Origin: Bacillota bacterium
Lineage (GTDB): Bacteria; Bacillota; Clostridia; Peptostreptococcales; Anaerovoracaceae
DNA length: 7,243 bases
Reading direction: 5' to 3'
Assembly: GCA_016282655.1 (NCBI GenBank)
Contig: JAEELK010000024.1
Span: 1-7,243 of the forward strand
The notes under the pieces were generated by a model. That model made no database searches and was not told where the DNA came from. It saw only the letters and a list, made by a program, of their open reading frames with translations. Below, in pieces: positions 6,146 through 7,243 of the stretch; the stretch's first letter is position 1; every line of letters begins with the position of its first letter. Position numbers and translations under genes: made by a program.

Positions 6146-7171
6146 TTAAACGTATGCCTTTTTGCGTCTGGACTGGCTGGAGCTCTGCATCTTGTCCAGG
6201 GAGAGCAGCGCCTTGCCGGTGCCGAGCGCCACGCAGGCCTTGGGCTGATCCGCGATGCGGACCGGGATGCCCATCTGCTCGCTGATGCGCTTGTCGATGC
6301 CGTAGAGCAGCGCGCCGCCGCCCGTGAGGACGATGCCGCTGCAGCTGATGTCCGCCGCCAGCTCCGGAGGGGTGACCTCCAGCACTCTGTGCGCCGTGGC
6401 GCAGATGACCTCCAGGGGATCCTCCAGCGCTTCCATCATCTCTACGGAGGTGATCTCCACGGACTTCGGCAGGCCGGTGACGAGGTCTCTGCCGCGGCAT
6501 TCCTGGGTGAGGATCTCGTCTCTGGGATAGGCCGTTCCGATGCTGATCTTCATGGCCTCCGCGGTCCGCTCGCCGATGTAGAGCTTGTGGTGCTTGCGCA
6601 TATAGCGGATGATGGCGTCGTCGAACTTGTCTCCGGCCATCTTCACCGAGGCGCTCGCCACGATGCCGCCCAGCGAGATGACCGCCACGTCCGTGGTGCC
6701 GCCGCCGATGTCGATGACCATGCAGCCGTCCGGCTGATAGATGTCCAGACCGGCGCCGATGGCGGCCGCGACGGGCTCTTCCATGAGGAAGACCTCCTTG
6801 CCGCCGGCCTCCTCCGCGGCCTCCTGCACGGCCCGCTTCTCCACTTCCGTGACGCCGGAGGGGACGCAGACCATGATCTTCAGCTTGAAGAACTTGCTGC
6901 TGCCGCAGGTCTTGCGGATGAAATACTTGAGCATGCGCTCGGTGATGTCGTAGTCCGAGATGACGCCGTCCTTCAGCGGACGGACCGCCACGATGTTGGA
7001 CGGGGTGCGCCCGAGCATCTGCCGAGCCTCCGCGCCCACCGCGAGGATCTCCTCGGTGTCTCTGTTGAGCGCCACCACGGAGGGCTCGTCCAGGACCACG
7101 CCCTTTCCTTTTACATAGACCAGCACGTTCGCCGTGCCCAGGTCGATTCCCACTTCACTGGTCAGTGCCAA
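6146..7171 (-). CDS. mreB: MreB/Mbl-family actin-like rod-shape protein
   Basis: An actin-fold ATPase that forms membrane-associated filaments and guides lateral cell-wall synthesis in rod-shaped cells. Counting from the TTG at 7171 (341 aa), the actin-family motifs appear in order: phosphate-1 GIDLGTANVLVY (8-19), the connecting segment FLMEEPVAAAIGAG (128-141), phosphate-2 VIDIGGGTTDVAVIS (152-166), GERTAEAMKISIG (200-212) and the adenosine motif GIVLTGGGALLYG (279-291). Length is normal for the family, and the tail ends in a basic RRKK stretch. A GTG at 7180 is in frame, but the AAGGAG motif overlaps it; TTG 7171 has the same motif at 8 bases and is preferred. An in-frame TAA at 7186-7184 excludes earlier starts. 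The next gene is an rRNA methyltransferase, not mreC, so this may be an Mbl-like second copy; the sequence alone does not settle which. Confidence 0.95.
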   Translation of the reverse strand: MALTSEVGIDLGTANVLVYVKGKGVVLDEPSVVALNRDTEEILAVGAEARQMLGRTPSNIVAVRPLKDGVISDYDITERMLKYFIRKTCGSSKFFKLKIMVCVPSGVTEVEKRAVQEAAEEAGGKEVFLMEEPVAAAIGAGLDIYQPDGCMVIDIGGGTTDVAVISLGGIVASASVKMAGDKFDDAIIRYMRKHHKLYIGERTAEAMKISIGTAYPRDEILTQECRGRDLVTGLPKSVEITSVEMMEALEDPLEVICATAHRVLEVTPPELAADISCSGIVLTGGGALLYGIDKRISEQMGIPVRIADQPKACVALGTGKALLSLDKMQSSSQSRRKKAYV

Positions 7172-7179
7172 TTTCGTCA

Positions 7180-7185
7180 CTCCTT
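7180..7185 (-). promoter_or_regulatory. Ribosome binding site that decides the mreB start
   Basis: AAGGAG on the minus strand (7185 to 7180) shares its last G with a GTG codon at 7180-7178, so it cannot serve that codon. It lies 8 bases before the TTG at 7171-7169, which is optimal spacing. No promoter could be recognised in the remaining 58 bases to the window edge, and no gene can be assigned there. Confidence 0.65.
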
Positions 7186-7243
7186 AACAATTGATCTCTA
7201 ATGCCCGCTCCCCTGCGGTCCGATGCTTCGGCCGCGCCGCGGC

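Noticed and set aside
4985..7201. A long open frame on the plus strand opposite the methyltransferase and mreB.
   Set aside because: It spans two well-supported minus-strand genes and their junction, has no family motifs and has the same shadow composition.
7202..7243. Tail of another minus-strand gene upstream of mreB, and a GCCCGCTCC match to the tRNA end.
   Set aside because: The minus-strand frames give only 14 to about 30 codons before a stop and none is recognisable. The 9-bp match is expected by chance in GC-rich DNA.

Overview
This 7.2 kb window is GC-rich bacterial chromosome with ordinary housekeeping content. It holds four protein genes and one tRNA gene. A single-chain pyruvate:ferredoxin oxidoreductase indicates an anaerobe. 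Strong AAGGAGG-type ribosome binding sites, a tRNA with encoded CCA, an actin-like MreB and a stand-alone THUMP-type RNA methyltransferase together suggest a high-GC member of the Clostridia (Firmicutes). This placement is inference; nothing here fixes a family or genus.

Layout. From the left edge to 1024 (+) runs a gene whose start lies outside the window. It encodes a GNAT acetyltransferase domain joined in frame to an O6-alkylguanine-DNA alkyltransferase (Ogt/MGMT) domain. A tRNA-Gly gene with anticodon CCC follows at 1063-1136, with its own sigma-70-type promoter that overlaps the stop codon of the fusion gene. The 1137-1245 spacer holds two intrinsic terminators and a 12-bp duplicate of the tRNA 3' end. 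From 4785 down to 1246 (-) is the pyruvate:ferredoxin oxidoreductase gene (nifJ/por), complete at 1179 aa, with a near-consensus promoter, an AT-rich upstream tract and a very strong ribosome binding site. From 7171 (or 7180) down to 4940 (-) is a two-gene unit, an mreB-family cell-shape gene followed after 6 bases by a 23S rRNA m2G methyltransferase-like gene (RlmL/YpsC type).

How the parts relate. The plus-strand block (alkyltransferase fusion and tRNA) converges on the minus-strand block (mreB, rlmL-like, nifJ). The shared spacer carries a terminator that can work in both directions. mreB and the methyltransferase look cotranscribed and probably translationally coupled. nifJ is transcribed the same way from its own promoter and is expected to be highly expressed, since it converts pyruvate to acetyl-CoA and supplies reduced ferredoxin.

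I found no mobile element, CRISPR array, phage gene or defence gene, and no convincing new system. The points most worth a second look are the GNAT-MGMT fusion with a possible internal start, its glutamine at the usual arginine-finger position, the duplicated tRNA tail, and the non-ATG start of mreB.
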